The translations under genes and the position numbers were made by a program. Shown one piece after another: positions 1-5,737 of a stretch of 5,973 nucleotides of DNA. This stretch comes from Rhodospirillaceae bacterium UBA4468 (GTDB taxonomy: Bacteria; Pseudomonadota; Alphaproteobacteria; Rhodospirillales; Casp-alpha2), in assembly GCA_002389385.1 (NCBI GenBank), contig DGOK01000054.1, positions 65,574 through 71,546 on the forward strand. Reading direction: 5' to 3'. The first letter of the stretch is position 1. Each line of letters starts with the position of its first letter. The notes under the pieces are model-generated. The model ran no database searches. It was not told where the DNA came from and saw nothing but the letters and a program-made list of their open reading frames with translations.

Positions 1-1756
1 CTGCTTTCTTTGGCTTTTCAGCTTCCGCTTCTAGTGCTGGCTCGGCTGCATCTTGGTTGCCGGCAAGTGCCGCACCCAAGATATCACCCAATGTTGCACC
101 TGAATCGGTTGAACCGTATTCAGCCATTGCTTTCTTTTCGTCTTCTACTTCGCGTGCCTTAATCGACAATGTCATGCGGCGGCTTGATTTATCCACCTGC
201 GTGATTTTCGCATCAATTTTCTCACCCGCAGCAAAACGATCTGGACGTTGCTCTGAACGATCCCGTGACAAGTCAGCCTTACGAATAAAGCCTGGCACTG
301 TGTCATTGACCATGACTTCAACGCCGTTGTCCTGGATTTGTGTGATCGTACACGTCACAACAGAACCCTTCTTAAGGCCATCCAGTGCACCACCAACAGG
401 ATCTGCACCCATCTGCTTGATACCAAGGGAGATACGCTCTTTCTCGACGTCTACATCAAGGATCTTGGCCTGAACCATGTCACCTTTGGTGTAATCAGCA
501 AGCGCCTCTTCACCAGCCTTATCCCAGCTGAGATCAGACAAATGCGCCATACCGTCGATATCACCGTCTAGACCGATAAACAGACCAAACTCAGTGATGT
601 TGCGAACTTCGCCTTCAACTTCGCTACCGACAGGGAACTTGATCAGGAAGTCAGCCCATGGATTTTCCATGCACTGCTTGAGACCAAGTGAGATGCGACG
701 CTTTTCAGGATCCGTATCGAGGACCATGACTTCGACTTCTTGTGATGTAGAAACGATCTTACCAGGATGAACGTTCTTTTTGGTCCAGCTCATCTCAGAG
801 ACGTGTACCAAACCTTCAACGCCGGCTTCGAGCTCAACAAATGCGCCATAATCGGTAATATTCGTGACTCGGCCCTTAAGCTTAGCACTAACTGGGTACT
901 TGCCGTCGATACCTTCCCAAGGATCAGCCTCAAGCTGCTTCATACCAAGCGAGATACGCTGCGTCTCAGAGTTAAAGCGGATAACCTGTACTTTAACAGT
1001 TTCGCCAACCTGCAGAGCTTCTGATGGGTGATTGATACGCTTCCAAGCAATGTCAGTCACGTGGAGCAATCCATCAACGCCGCCCAGATCAACGAATGCG
1101 CCGTAATCAGTGATGTTTTTCACAACGCCGTCGAGGACTTGGCCTTCAACAAGGTTCTGCATCAACTCGGAACGTGCTTCAGAACGGGTTTCTTCAAGAA
1201 CCGCACGACGTGACACAACAATGTTGTTACGTGCCTGGTCCATTTTGAGGATTTGGAATGGCTGCGGTGTGCCCATCAGCGGCGTAATATCGCGCACGGG
1301 GCGGATATCAACCTGGCTGCCTGGCAAGAACGCAACAGCGCCTGAAAGGTCAACAATAAAGCCACCTTTGACGCGGCCAAAGATAACACCATTGACGCGT
1401 TCGACTTTGGCGAAAGCTTTTTCCAACTCTGCCCATGCTTCTTCGCGGCGCGCCTTCTCACGGCTAAGACGGATGATACCATCGCGGTCTTCATAGCGCT
1501 CAACGAATACGTCAACTTCATCGCCGGGCTTGATATCCAGCGGCTGGCCGGGGTTGCCAAATTCTTTAGTTGGCACACGACCTTCGGACTTGAGGCCTAC
1601 ATCGACAACGACAACATCGCTATCGACGGAAATTACTGTGCCCTTAAGCACGCGGCCTTCAAAGCCATCATCTTCAGTACCCAGTTGTTCATCCAAAAGG
1701 GCAGCAAAATCTTCAGTCATATTGGGAGCCTCAGTAGAGGCGTCAGAGGTAGCCAT
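1..1756 (-). CDS. rpsA: 30S ribosomal protein S1 (3' end beyond window)
   Basis: Reading the minus strand from ATG at 1756 gives an open frame of 585 codons that leaves the window at base 1 with no stop. S1 is the mRNA-binding protein of the small subunit and helps initiate translation on structured leaders. Six S1 (OB-fold) repeats are visible at about residues 33-100, 118-184, 203-271, 288-358, 375-445 and 459-530. Domains 3 and 4 both carry NITDYGAFV, and domains 3 to 5 end in RISLG-type strands. The tail from residue 544 (AEYGSTDSGATLGDILGAAL) is the usual alphaproteobacterial S1 ending, but here it continues with an Ala/Glu/Lys-rich extension of over 20 residues. The start is supported by AAGGA at 1772-1768, 11 bases upstream; the next in-frame ATG (1720) has no better site. 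It is the last gene of the aroA-cmk-rpsA direction. The family call is secure; only the true C-terminus is unknown. Confidence 0.97.
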   Translation of the reverse strand, partial: MATSDASTEAPNMTEDFAALLDEQLGTEDDGFEGRVLKGTVISVDSDVVVVDVGLKSEGRVPTKEFGNPGQPLDIKPGDEVDVFVERYEDRDGIIRLSREKARREEAWAELEKAFAKVERVNGVIFGRVKGGFIVDLSGAVAFLPGSQVDIRPVRDITPLMGTPQPFQILKMDQARNNIVVSRRAVLEETRSEARSELMQNLVEGQVLDGVVKNITDYGAFVDLGGVDGLLHVTDIAWKRINHPSEALQVGETVKVQVIRFNSETQRISLGMKQLEADPWEGIDGKYPVSAKLKGRVTNITDYGAFVELEAGVEGLVHVSEMSWTKKNVHPGKIVSTSQEVEVMVLDTDPEKRRISLGLKQCMENPWADFLIKFPVGSEVEGEVRNITEFGLFIGLDGDIDGMAHLSDLSWDKAGEEALADYTKGDMVQAKILDVDVEKERISLGIKQMGADPVGGALDGLKKGSVVTCTITQIQDNGVEVMVNDTVPGFIRKADLSRDRSEQRPDRFAAGEKIDAKITQVDKSSRRMTLSIKAREVEDEKKAMAEYGSTDSGATLGDILGAALAGNQDAAEPALEAEAEKPKKA

Positions 1757-1900
1757 AATAATAACGTTCCTTATATATCGTTTCTGGCCGACCGGTTGTT
1801 TCCGGCGGTCTTTACACATAAAAGCCGAGGGTCTATTGCGACCCCAGAGCGGTTCAAGTGTCACTCAGAGAGAAAGAGTGACGATCGTCTTCTTGGAAAC
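1757..1900 (-). promoter_or_regulatory. rpsA leader / cmk-rpsA intergenic region with inverted repeats
   Basis: This 144-base gap between the cmk stop and the rpsA start holds three inverted repeats. GTCACTC at 1860-1866 pairs with GAGTGAC at 1876-1882 (7 bp, 9-base loop). GGGTC at 1829-1833 pairs with GACCC at 1840-1844 (5 bp, 6-base loop). GACCG at 1790-1794 pairs with CGGTC at 1806-1810, with CCGG/CCGG (1792-1795, 1802-1805) as an alternative nested pairing. None is followed on the minus strand by a clear T run, so none is a convincing intrinsic terminator. I found no well-spaced -35/-10 pair. S1 is known to repress its own translation in E. coli through its leader; a similar role for these structures is inference only. 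Confidence 0.4.
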
Positions 1901-2536
1901 TTAAGCCCGCTTTGCAACGATGATGTCACAGGCCTGTTCAAACACCTGATCGGCATTCAGCCCAGACGAATCAATGATCGTCGCATCGTCAGCGGGTTTC
2001 AAAGGGGCTACGGCGCGGGATGAATCCCGTTCGTCGCGCTCCTTCATCTCCTTTAAAACGCGCGCGTGTATAGCGTTTTCGTCGACTTCACGCAACTCTT
2101 TATAGCGCCGCTCGGCACGAACCTCGGCAGACGCGGTGATAAAAAACTTCACATCAGCGTCCGGACAAACAACTGTTCCGACGTCACGGCCGTCCAAAAC
2201 AGCCCCCTTTTTACCTTCAGGCGGGTTCGCTGCAACGTTACGTTGATATTCAAGTAAAGCGGCCCTTACTTCCGGGATTGCCGAGACCTTCGATGCTGCC
2301 TGACCGACTTCTTCCGTACGGAGACCATCTGAGGCAAGCTCAACGGGCGTCAATGTCATCGCCGCATTTGCACATGCTGCGGCATCGTCCTGATCAATAC
2401 CATTATCCAAAATCTTCTTGGCCGTTGCCCGGTAAAGTGAACCTGTGTCCAGGTACGCAAAGCCCAGGGTATCTGCAATCCGGCGCGCCAGAGTCCCTTT
2501 GCCTGCCGCGGCAGGGCCATCAATAGCAATCATCAT
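1901..2536 (-). CDS. cmk: Cytidylate kinase (CMP/dCMP kinase)
   Basis: This 211-residue protein is the usual size of bacterial Cmk. It transfers phosphate from ATP to CMP or dCMP in the cytoplasm, feeding CTP and dCTP pools. The P-loop GPAAAGKGT is at residues 7-15, the CMP-kinase signature DTGSLYR at 30-36, DGRDVGT at 115-121, the Arg-rich lid segment RDERDSSR at 167-174, and ADDA at 182-185. The protein ends AKRA before TAA. The first ATG (2536-2534) overlaps the aroA stop (TGA at 2535-2533) in an ATGA arrangement. GAGGAG inside the end of aroA, 8 bases upstream, is a good ribosome site. A second ATG follows at once (2533), so the true start could be one codon later. The overlap means co-transcription and probably translational coupling with aroA; the aroA-cmk-rpsA order is common in Proteobacteria. 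No key residue appears to be missing. Confidence 0.97.
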   Translation of the reverse strand: MMIAIDGPAAAGKGTLARRIADTLGFAYLDTGSLYRATAKKILDNGIDQDDAAACANAAMTLTPVELASDGLRTEEVGQAASKVSAIPEVRAALLEYQRNVAANPPEGKKGAVLDGRDVGTVVCPDADVKFFITASAEVRAERRYKELREVDENAIHARVLKEMKERDERDSSRAVAPLKPADDATIIDSSGLNADQVFEQACDIIVAKRA

Positions 2537-3864
2537 GTCTCGTACTCCTCAATTCGCGCCCCAAGCTTTTCCATCAGGTCAACAAAACCGGGAAAACTTG
2601 TAGCAATTGCGTCCGCATCATCAATAGATACAGGGTTCTCCGTGGCCAGCCCCAGCACCAAAAAGCTCATGGCAATACGGTGATCAAGGTCGACTGCGAT
2701 TTCAGCGCAACCTTTTGGCACATCATCCAATCCATCGACTTCCATCCAATCATCACCAGAACGTATCGTTACGCCGCAGGCACTCAAGCCCTGAACCATG
2801 GCCTCAAGGCGATCTGATTCTTTCACCCGTAGCTCGCCAACCCCCGTCATCCGTGTTGTGCCTGTCGCGAATGCAGCCGCGACACATAATATAGGATATT
2901 CATCAATCATCGAGGGTGCGCGCTCAGGCGGCACATCAATTCCTTTAAGCTTACTCGCGCGCACGACAAGATCTCCAACCGGTTCGCCACCTTCTTCTCT
3001 GGCGTTCTCAATCGTTAAATCTGCGCCCATGTCGCGTAACGTCTCAATCAAACCTGCGCGGAGCGGATTGAGACCGACCGCTTCGATACGCACATCGCTA
3101 CCCGGCACAATCAACGCCGCAACAATCGGGAACGCCGCCGAAGATACATCTGCTGGCACTTGAATATCGCAGGCAACAAGTTCCGGCTGGCCGATAAGTG
3201 TGATCAGTGTTGTGCCATCATCTTGCGGCTCTGTGGTCACATCAGCACCAAAATGCCGCAGCATATTTTCTGTATGATCACGTGTACGTTCACGTTCAAC
3301 AACTTGCGTCTTACCTGGCGTATTTAGGCCAGCCAGCAGGACTGCAGATTTTACCTGCGCTGACGGCACCGTCATAACTGAACGAACAGGTATGGGGTTC
3401 GCAGCCCCTGTCACGGTGATCGGTAAAAGTCTACCATCACGTGAGATGAATGTTGTTCCAAAAGCGCGGAGCGGGCCCATAACGCGTTCCATTGGACGAC
3501 GTGACAAGGATGCGTCACCCGTAAATGTGCAGGTAATTGGATGCGTAGCGACCAATCCCATTAATAATCGCACGCCCGTACCGGCATTTCCCATATCGAT
3601 TGCGTTTGCAGGCTCGGCCAAGCCGCCAACACCCCTTCCAACAATGCACCATGTGCCGTCATCTTGACGTTTTACTTCTGCACCCATGGCACGCATTGCT
3701 GCGGCTGTGGCCAAGACGTCTTCCCCTTCAAGCATTCCAGACACACGTGTCTCACCAATGGCCAGAGCTGAAAGCATCAGCGACCGGTGGGAGACCGATT
3801 TATCACCGGGAATACGTATCTGTCCTTGTAGACCAGGGGCCTTATGAGCACGCAATTTAGGCAC
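2533..3864 (-). CDS. aroA: 3-phosphoshikimate 1-carboxyvinyltransferase (EPSP synthase)
   Basis: AroA joins shikimate-3-phosphate and phosphoenolpyruvate to make EPSP, the sixth shikimate-pathway step towards chorismate and aromatic amino acids. The 443-residue product is a full-length two-domain enzyme. Visible landmarks are GDKS at 20-23 (Lys22), the PEP-site loop NAGTG at 93-97, RPM at 123-125, SAQVK at 168-172, RDHTE at 195-199, DEYP at 321-324 (catalytic Asp321), RVKESDR at 346-352 (Glu349), DHR at 394-396 and TSFPGF at 422-427. From memory the sequence resembles the Agrobacterium-type (class II) enzymes, with GDKS, SAQVK and RDHTE in common. However, the loop has Gly95 where the CP4 enzyme has Ala, and NPLR (266-269) where CP4 has NPTR. 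The start is GTG (3864-3862), supported by AAGGAT 7 bases upstream; translation from there begins with the family's usual N-terminus. It leads the minus-strand cluster. Confidence 0.97.
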   Translation of the reverse strand: MPKLRAHKAPGLQGQIRIPGDKSVSHRSLMLSALAIGETRVSGMLEGEDVLATAAAMRAMGAEVKRQDDGTWCIVGRGVGGLAEPANAIDMGNAGTGVRLLMGLVATHPITCTFTGDASLSRRPMERVMGPLRAFGTTFISRDGRLLPITVTGAANPIPVRSVMTVPSAQVKSAVLLAGLNTPGKTQVVERERTRDHTENMLRHFGADVTTEPQDDGTTLITLIGQPELVACDIQVPADVSSAAFPIVAALIVPGSDVRIEAVGLNPLRAGLIETLRDMGADLTIENAREEGGEPVGDLVVRASKLKGIDVPPERAPSMIDEYPILCVAAAFATGTTRMTGVGELRVKESDRLEAMVQGLSACGVTIRSGDDWMEVDGLDDVPKGCAEIAVDLDHRIAMSFLVLGLATENPVSIDDADAIATSFPGFVDLMEKLGARIEEYET

Positions 3865-4051
3865 GTAAAAATCCTTTTAACTGTGATCAACAACAGCATA
3901 TTTCAGGCTGTAAATCGCTGATTAGCACGTCCGGCTTGAATGTGCGAGTACACATGGCAGACACATTCTATCAATTAGACTTTGACAGGGGCCAAGGATC
4001 ATGGCAAACGCCGCTTTCATGTGATGTGTATTGATTCTCAGGAGTTAAGCC
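3865..4051. promoter_or_regulatory. Divergent aroA / FYDLN_acid intergenic region
   Basis: These 187 bases should hold promoters for both divergent genes. GAATGTG at 3938-3944 and CACATTC at 3962-3968 form a perfect 7-bp inverted repeat separated by 17 bases. Inside its left part, TGTG and CACA (3941-3944, 3951-3954) form a smaller palindrome. The position, midway between the two genes, would suit an operator, but no known regulator consensus is recognised. I found no well-spaced -35/-10 pair for aroA on the minus strand. Confidence 0.3.
3982..4010 (+). promoter_or_regulatory. Possible promoter of the FYDLN_acid gene
   Basis: TTGACA at 3982-3987 is a perfect sigma-70-type -35 element, about 65 bases before the GTG start. 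At the normal 17-base spacing the -10 hexamer would be CAAACG, a poor match to TATAAT, so the call rests on the -35 alone. Alphaproteobacterial -10 elements are often loose. Confidence 0.3.
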
Positions 4052-4378
4052 GTGGCAAAACCTGATTGGGGAAAGAAACTAACGTGCCCAAGTTGTGGTG
4101 CGCGTTTCTACAATCTAAATAAAGAACCTGCGACCTGTCCAAAATGCGAAGCGACAGTCGAAATTCAGCCCGTGCTGAAACCTCGACGCACGCCAGCTGA
4201 GGCGCCGAAGCCAAAGAAAGTTGTCAAAAAAGTTTCTGACGATGACGATGACGTAGATGCTCTTCTCGACGACGATGACGATGATGATCTCATTGAAGAT
4301 ACATCAGATCTTGATGACGACGATGATGATGTCGCTGAAGTCAAAGAGTACATCGAAGTCGAAAAAGACGACAACTAA
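4052..4378 (+). CDS. FYDLN_acid family protein (TIGR02300-type), function unknown
   Basis: This 108-residue protein combines an N-terminal zinc-ribbon-like unit with an extremely acidic tail. CPSC (12-15) and CPKC (29-32) are two CxxC pairs, probably binding one zinc. Between them lies RFYNLN (18-23), the family's signature [KR]FYDLN motif with Asn in place of Asp. A basic, Pro-rich linker (about 43-60) follows, then aspartate runs at 63-67, 73-79 and 88-93. It matches the FYDLN_acid family as I remember it: found in Alphaproteobacteria, low-complexity Asp/Glu tail, no known function. There is no signal peptide or membrane segment, so it is probably cytoplasmic. The start is GTG with AGGAG at 4040-4044, 7 bases upstream; the protein then begins MAKPDWGKK, typical of the family. 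It is transcribed divergently from aroA, and its GAY-codon runs are prone to repeat-length change. Confidence 0.9.
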   Translation: MAKPDWGKKLTCPSCGARFYNLNKEPATCPKCEATVEIQPVLKPRRTPAEAPKPKKVVKKVSDDDDDVDALLDDDDDDDLIEDTSDLDDDDDDVAEVKEYIEVEKDDN

Positions 4379-4390
4379 ACAACGTGGCTA

Positions 4391-4419
4391 AGGTATCGGT
4401 AGATTGACTGCCGATACTT
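4391..4419 (+). terminator. Hairpin after the FYDLN_acid gene (weak terminator candidate)
   Basis: Starting 12 bases after the stop codon, AGGTATCGGTA (4391-4401) pairs with TGCCGATACTT (4409-4419). This gives an 11-bp stem including two G-U pairs and a 7-base loop. There is no U tract downstream on either strand, so it may be a processing or RNA-stability element, or a Rho-assisted end, rather than a classical intrinsic terminator. Confidence 0.4.
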
Positions 4420-4461
4420 CCATGAGTTGGATGTCTGGTTTGGTTGTTGGATATTTTTAGC

Positions 4462-4490
4462 TTGATAGGCCGGTTGAGCATTCGTATGGT
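4462..4490 (+). promoter_or_regulatory. Possible promoter of tRNA-Ala
   Basis: TTGATA (4462-4467) and TATGGT (4485-4490) are separated by 17 bases and match the sigma-70 consensus at 5 of 6 and 4 of 6 positions. Transcription would start near 4497, leaving a 5' leader of about 45 bases before the mature tRNA. It is the best-spaced pair I could find in the 163-base gap before the tRNA. Confidence 0.4.
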
Positions 4491-4541
4491 CCGTTTGTCA
4501 TTGAGTTGGTGCCCAAACCAATCGCGTTTGACGAAACATGT

Positions 4542-4626
<85 letters not shown>

Positions 4627-4643
4627 AGTTATTTCCTGATTAA

Positions 4644-4656
4644 TATCAATAAGTTA
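4644..4656 (+). promoter_or_regulatory. Candidate IHF binding site
   Basis: Bases 4644-4656 read TATCAATAAGTTA, an exact match to the published IHF consensus WATCAANNNNTTR. It starts 27 bases after the tRNA end, where attachment sites of IHF-dependent tyrosine integrases often carry such sites to bend the DNA. It also overlaps a small palindrome, TGAT-TAAT-ATCA (4637-4648). The match is direct; IHF use is inference. Confidence 0.45.
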
Positions 4657-4676
4657 TGCGGTTTTTTAAGCATAAC
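4653..4676 (+). repeat. 7-bp inverted repeat between tRNA and integrase
   Basis: GTTATGC (4653-4659) and GCATAAC (4670-4676) form a perfect stem around a 10-base loop containing six T residues. The sequence after it is CTTTTG, only weakly T-rich. It could close tRNA transcription or bind a recombination protein. An in-frame ATG for the integrase (4656) lies within this stem, which argues against that ATG being the start. Confidence 0.5.
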
Positions 4677-4708
4677 CTTTTGATGAAAACTATGATTCTT
4701 TTAGGTAT

Positions 4709-4730
4709 CTGCTCCAGTACTGCTCCAGTA
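4709..4730 (+). repeat. Perfect 11-bp tandem repeat before the integrase
   Basis: CTGCTCCAGTA occurs at 4709-4719 and again at 4720-4730, directly head to tail. The period of 11 bp places both copies on about the same helix face, as expected for paired protein sites. The second copy ends in the first bases of the integrase ribosome site (AAGGAG, 4730-4735). The core GCTCCA is also present in the tRNA acceptor end (4609-4614). It may be an arm-type integrase site or an autoregulatory operator. Confidence 0.6.
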
Positions 4731-4745
4731 AGGAGACAGATCACT

Positions 4746-5720
4746 ATGGCGAGTATTACCAAACGGAATGGTCGATATCACATCCGTATTCGGAAAACGG
4801 GCTTTCCAACGCAATGCAATAGCTTCTCGCTAAGGAAAGATGCTGAACGTTGGACGCGAGAGATAGAGAGGTTAAATGAGAACGGGTATCAATTTGGCTG
4901 CTCTGTGACTGTCAGTAATCTACTGGGTCGATATCTAAAGGAAATCACCCCCCAAAAGCGGTGCGCAAAAATCGAACGGTATAGGATTAGGAAACTACAA
5001 TCATCAGCGCTAGCATCCATCGCGCTGGACAAGCTCAGACCACAACATATTGCTGCTTATCGTGATGAACGACTAAAACACGTTGCCCCATCAACCTGTA
5101 TATGGGACCTCAGCATACTCTCTCACGCAATCTCTACCGCGATCCGTGATTGGGGCTATGCGTTAGCCGATAATCCTGTTGAAAAAGTTCGTAAACCAGT
5201 GCGCGAGACAGGTCGTAACAGACGTCTTAAAATAGGTGAACAACAGGATCTTCTTGAGGCATGTCGATGCTCCGATAATCCATATCTATCTCCGCTAGTC
5301 GAGTTTGCCATTGAAACCGCTATGCGAAGAGGGGAACTGTTGTCTTTAAAATGGTCAGACGTTCATGTTGACCAGTCTTATTGCCACCTTCCATTGACTA
5401 AGAATGGTAGCAGTCGTGATGTGCCATTAGGAATGAGGGCTAAAGCGTTGCTAGAAGACCTACCCAAAAACAGTGAGTTGGCCTTTCCAATACACTTTGA
5501 GGCTCTTAAAGGGCTATGGAAGCGTGCAATGAAACGTGCAGGTATTGAGGATCTACACTTACATGATCTTCGACATGAAGCGACGAGCAGGTTCTTTGAG
5601 AAAGGCTTAAACGTGATGGAAGTTGCTGCGATTACAGGACACAAAGATTTAAGGATGCTACAAAGGTATACTCATTTGAGAGCAACTGACATTGCCAGCA
5701 AGCTAGACATTTGTTCTTAG
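4746..5720 (+). CDS. Tyrosine-type site-specific recombinase/integrase
   Basis: This 324-residue protein belongs to the phage integrase (tyrosine recombinase) family and probably inserts and excises the element at the neighbouring tRNA-Ala. A short N-terminal arm-binding-type region (about 1-45) begins MASITKRNGRY. A helical core-binding domain (about 50-150) follows, then the catalytic domain (about 160-320). All active-site residues are present: Arg194 (TAMRRGE), Lys219 (LTKNG), His273 and Arg276 (HDLRH), His299 (TGHKD) and nucleophile Tyr308 (QRYTHL). It therefore looks functional. The frame is open from an ATG at 4656, but I prefer ATG 4746: AAGGAG lies 10 bases upstream, the family's proteins start like this, and the extra 30 residues are encoded over a hairpin and the tandem repeats. 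Its DNA is more AT-rich than aroA, in keeping with transfer. Which att core it uses cannot be seen. Confidence 0.95.
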   Translation: MASITKRNGRYHIRIRKTGFPTQCNSFSLRKDAERWTREIERLNENGYQFGCSVTVSNLLGRYLKEITPQKRCAKIERYRIRKLQSSALASIALDKLRPQHIAAYRDERLKHVAPSTCIWDLSILSHAISTAIRDWGYALADNPVEKVRKPVRETGRNRRLKIGEQQDLLEACRCSDNPYLSPLVEFAIETAMRRGELLSLKWSDVHVDQSYCHLPLTKNGSSRDVPLGMRAKALLEDLPKNSELAFPIHFEALKGLWKRAMKRAGIEDLHLHDLRHEATSRFFEKGLNVMEVAAITGHKDLRMLQRYTHLRATDIASKLDICS

Positions 5721-5737
5721 GGGGAGGGCTTGAGTGA

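Noticed and set aside
57..1904. Several plus-strand open frames of 60 to 138 codons across 57-1904
   Set aside because: They lie antisense to the six-domain S1 frame, which explains the sequence fully. They have no recognisable domains.
2798..3860. Plus-strand open frames opposite aroA
   Set aside because: Antisense shadows of a fully conserved EPSP synthase; no homology recognised and no convincing ribosome sites.
4001..4024. Seven-codon open frame ATG...TGA upstream of the FYDLN_acid gene, a possible leader peptide
   Set aside because: The only purine-rich stretch before it is 3 bases from the ATG, too close for a ribosome site. It has no regulatory codon run and no attenuator-like hairpin.
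4165..4374. Minus-strand Ser-rich frame opposite the FYDLN_acid gene
   Set aside because: Its serine runs are simply the reverse complement of the aspartate-codon repeats.
4436..4520. Inverted 8-bp repeat TGGTTTGG / CCAAACCA upstream of the tRNA
   Set aside because: The arms are about 70 bases apart in GT-rich sequence and overlap a local alternative pairing; chance is likely.
4656..4745. Thirty-residue N-terminal extension of the integrase from ATG 4656
   Set aside because: The ATG sits in a hairpin, has no good ribosome site, and the stretch covers the repeat region. ATG 4746 has AAGGAG and the family's typical N-terminus.
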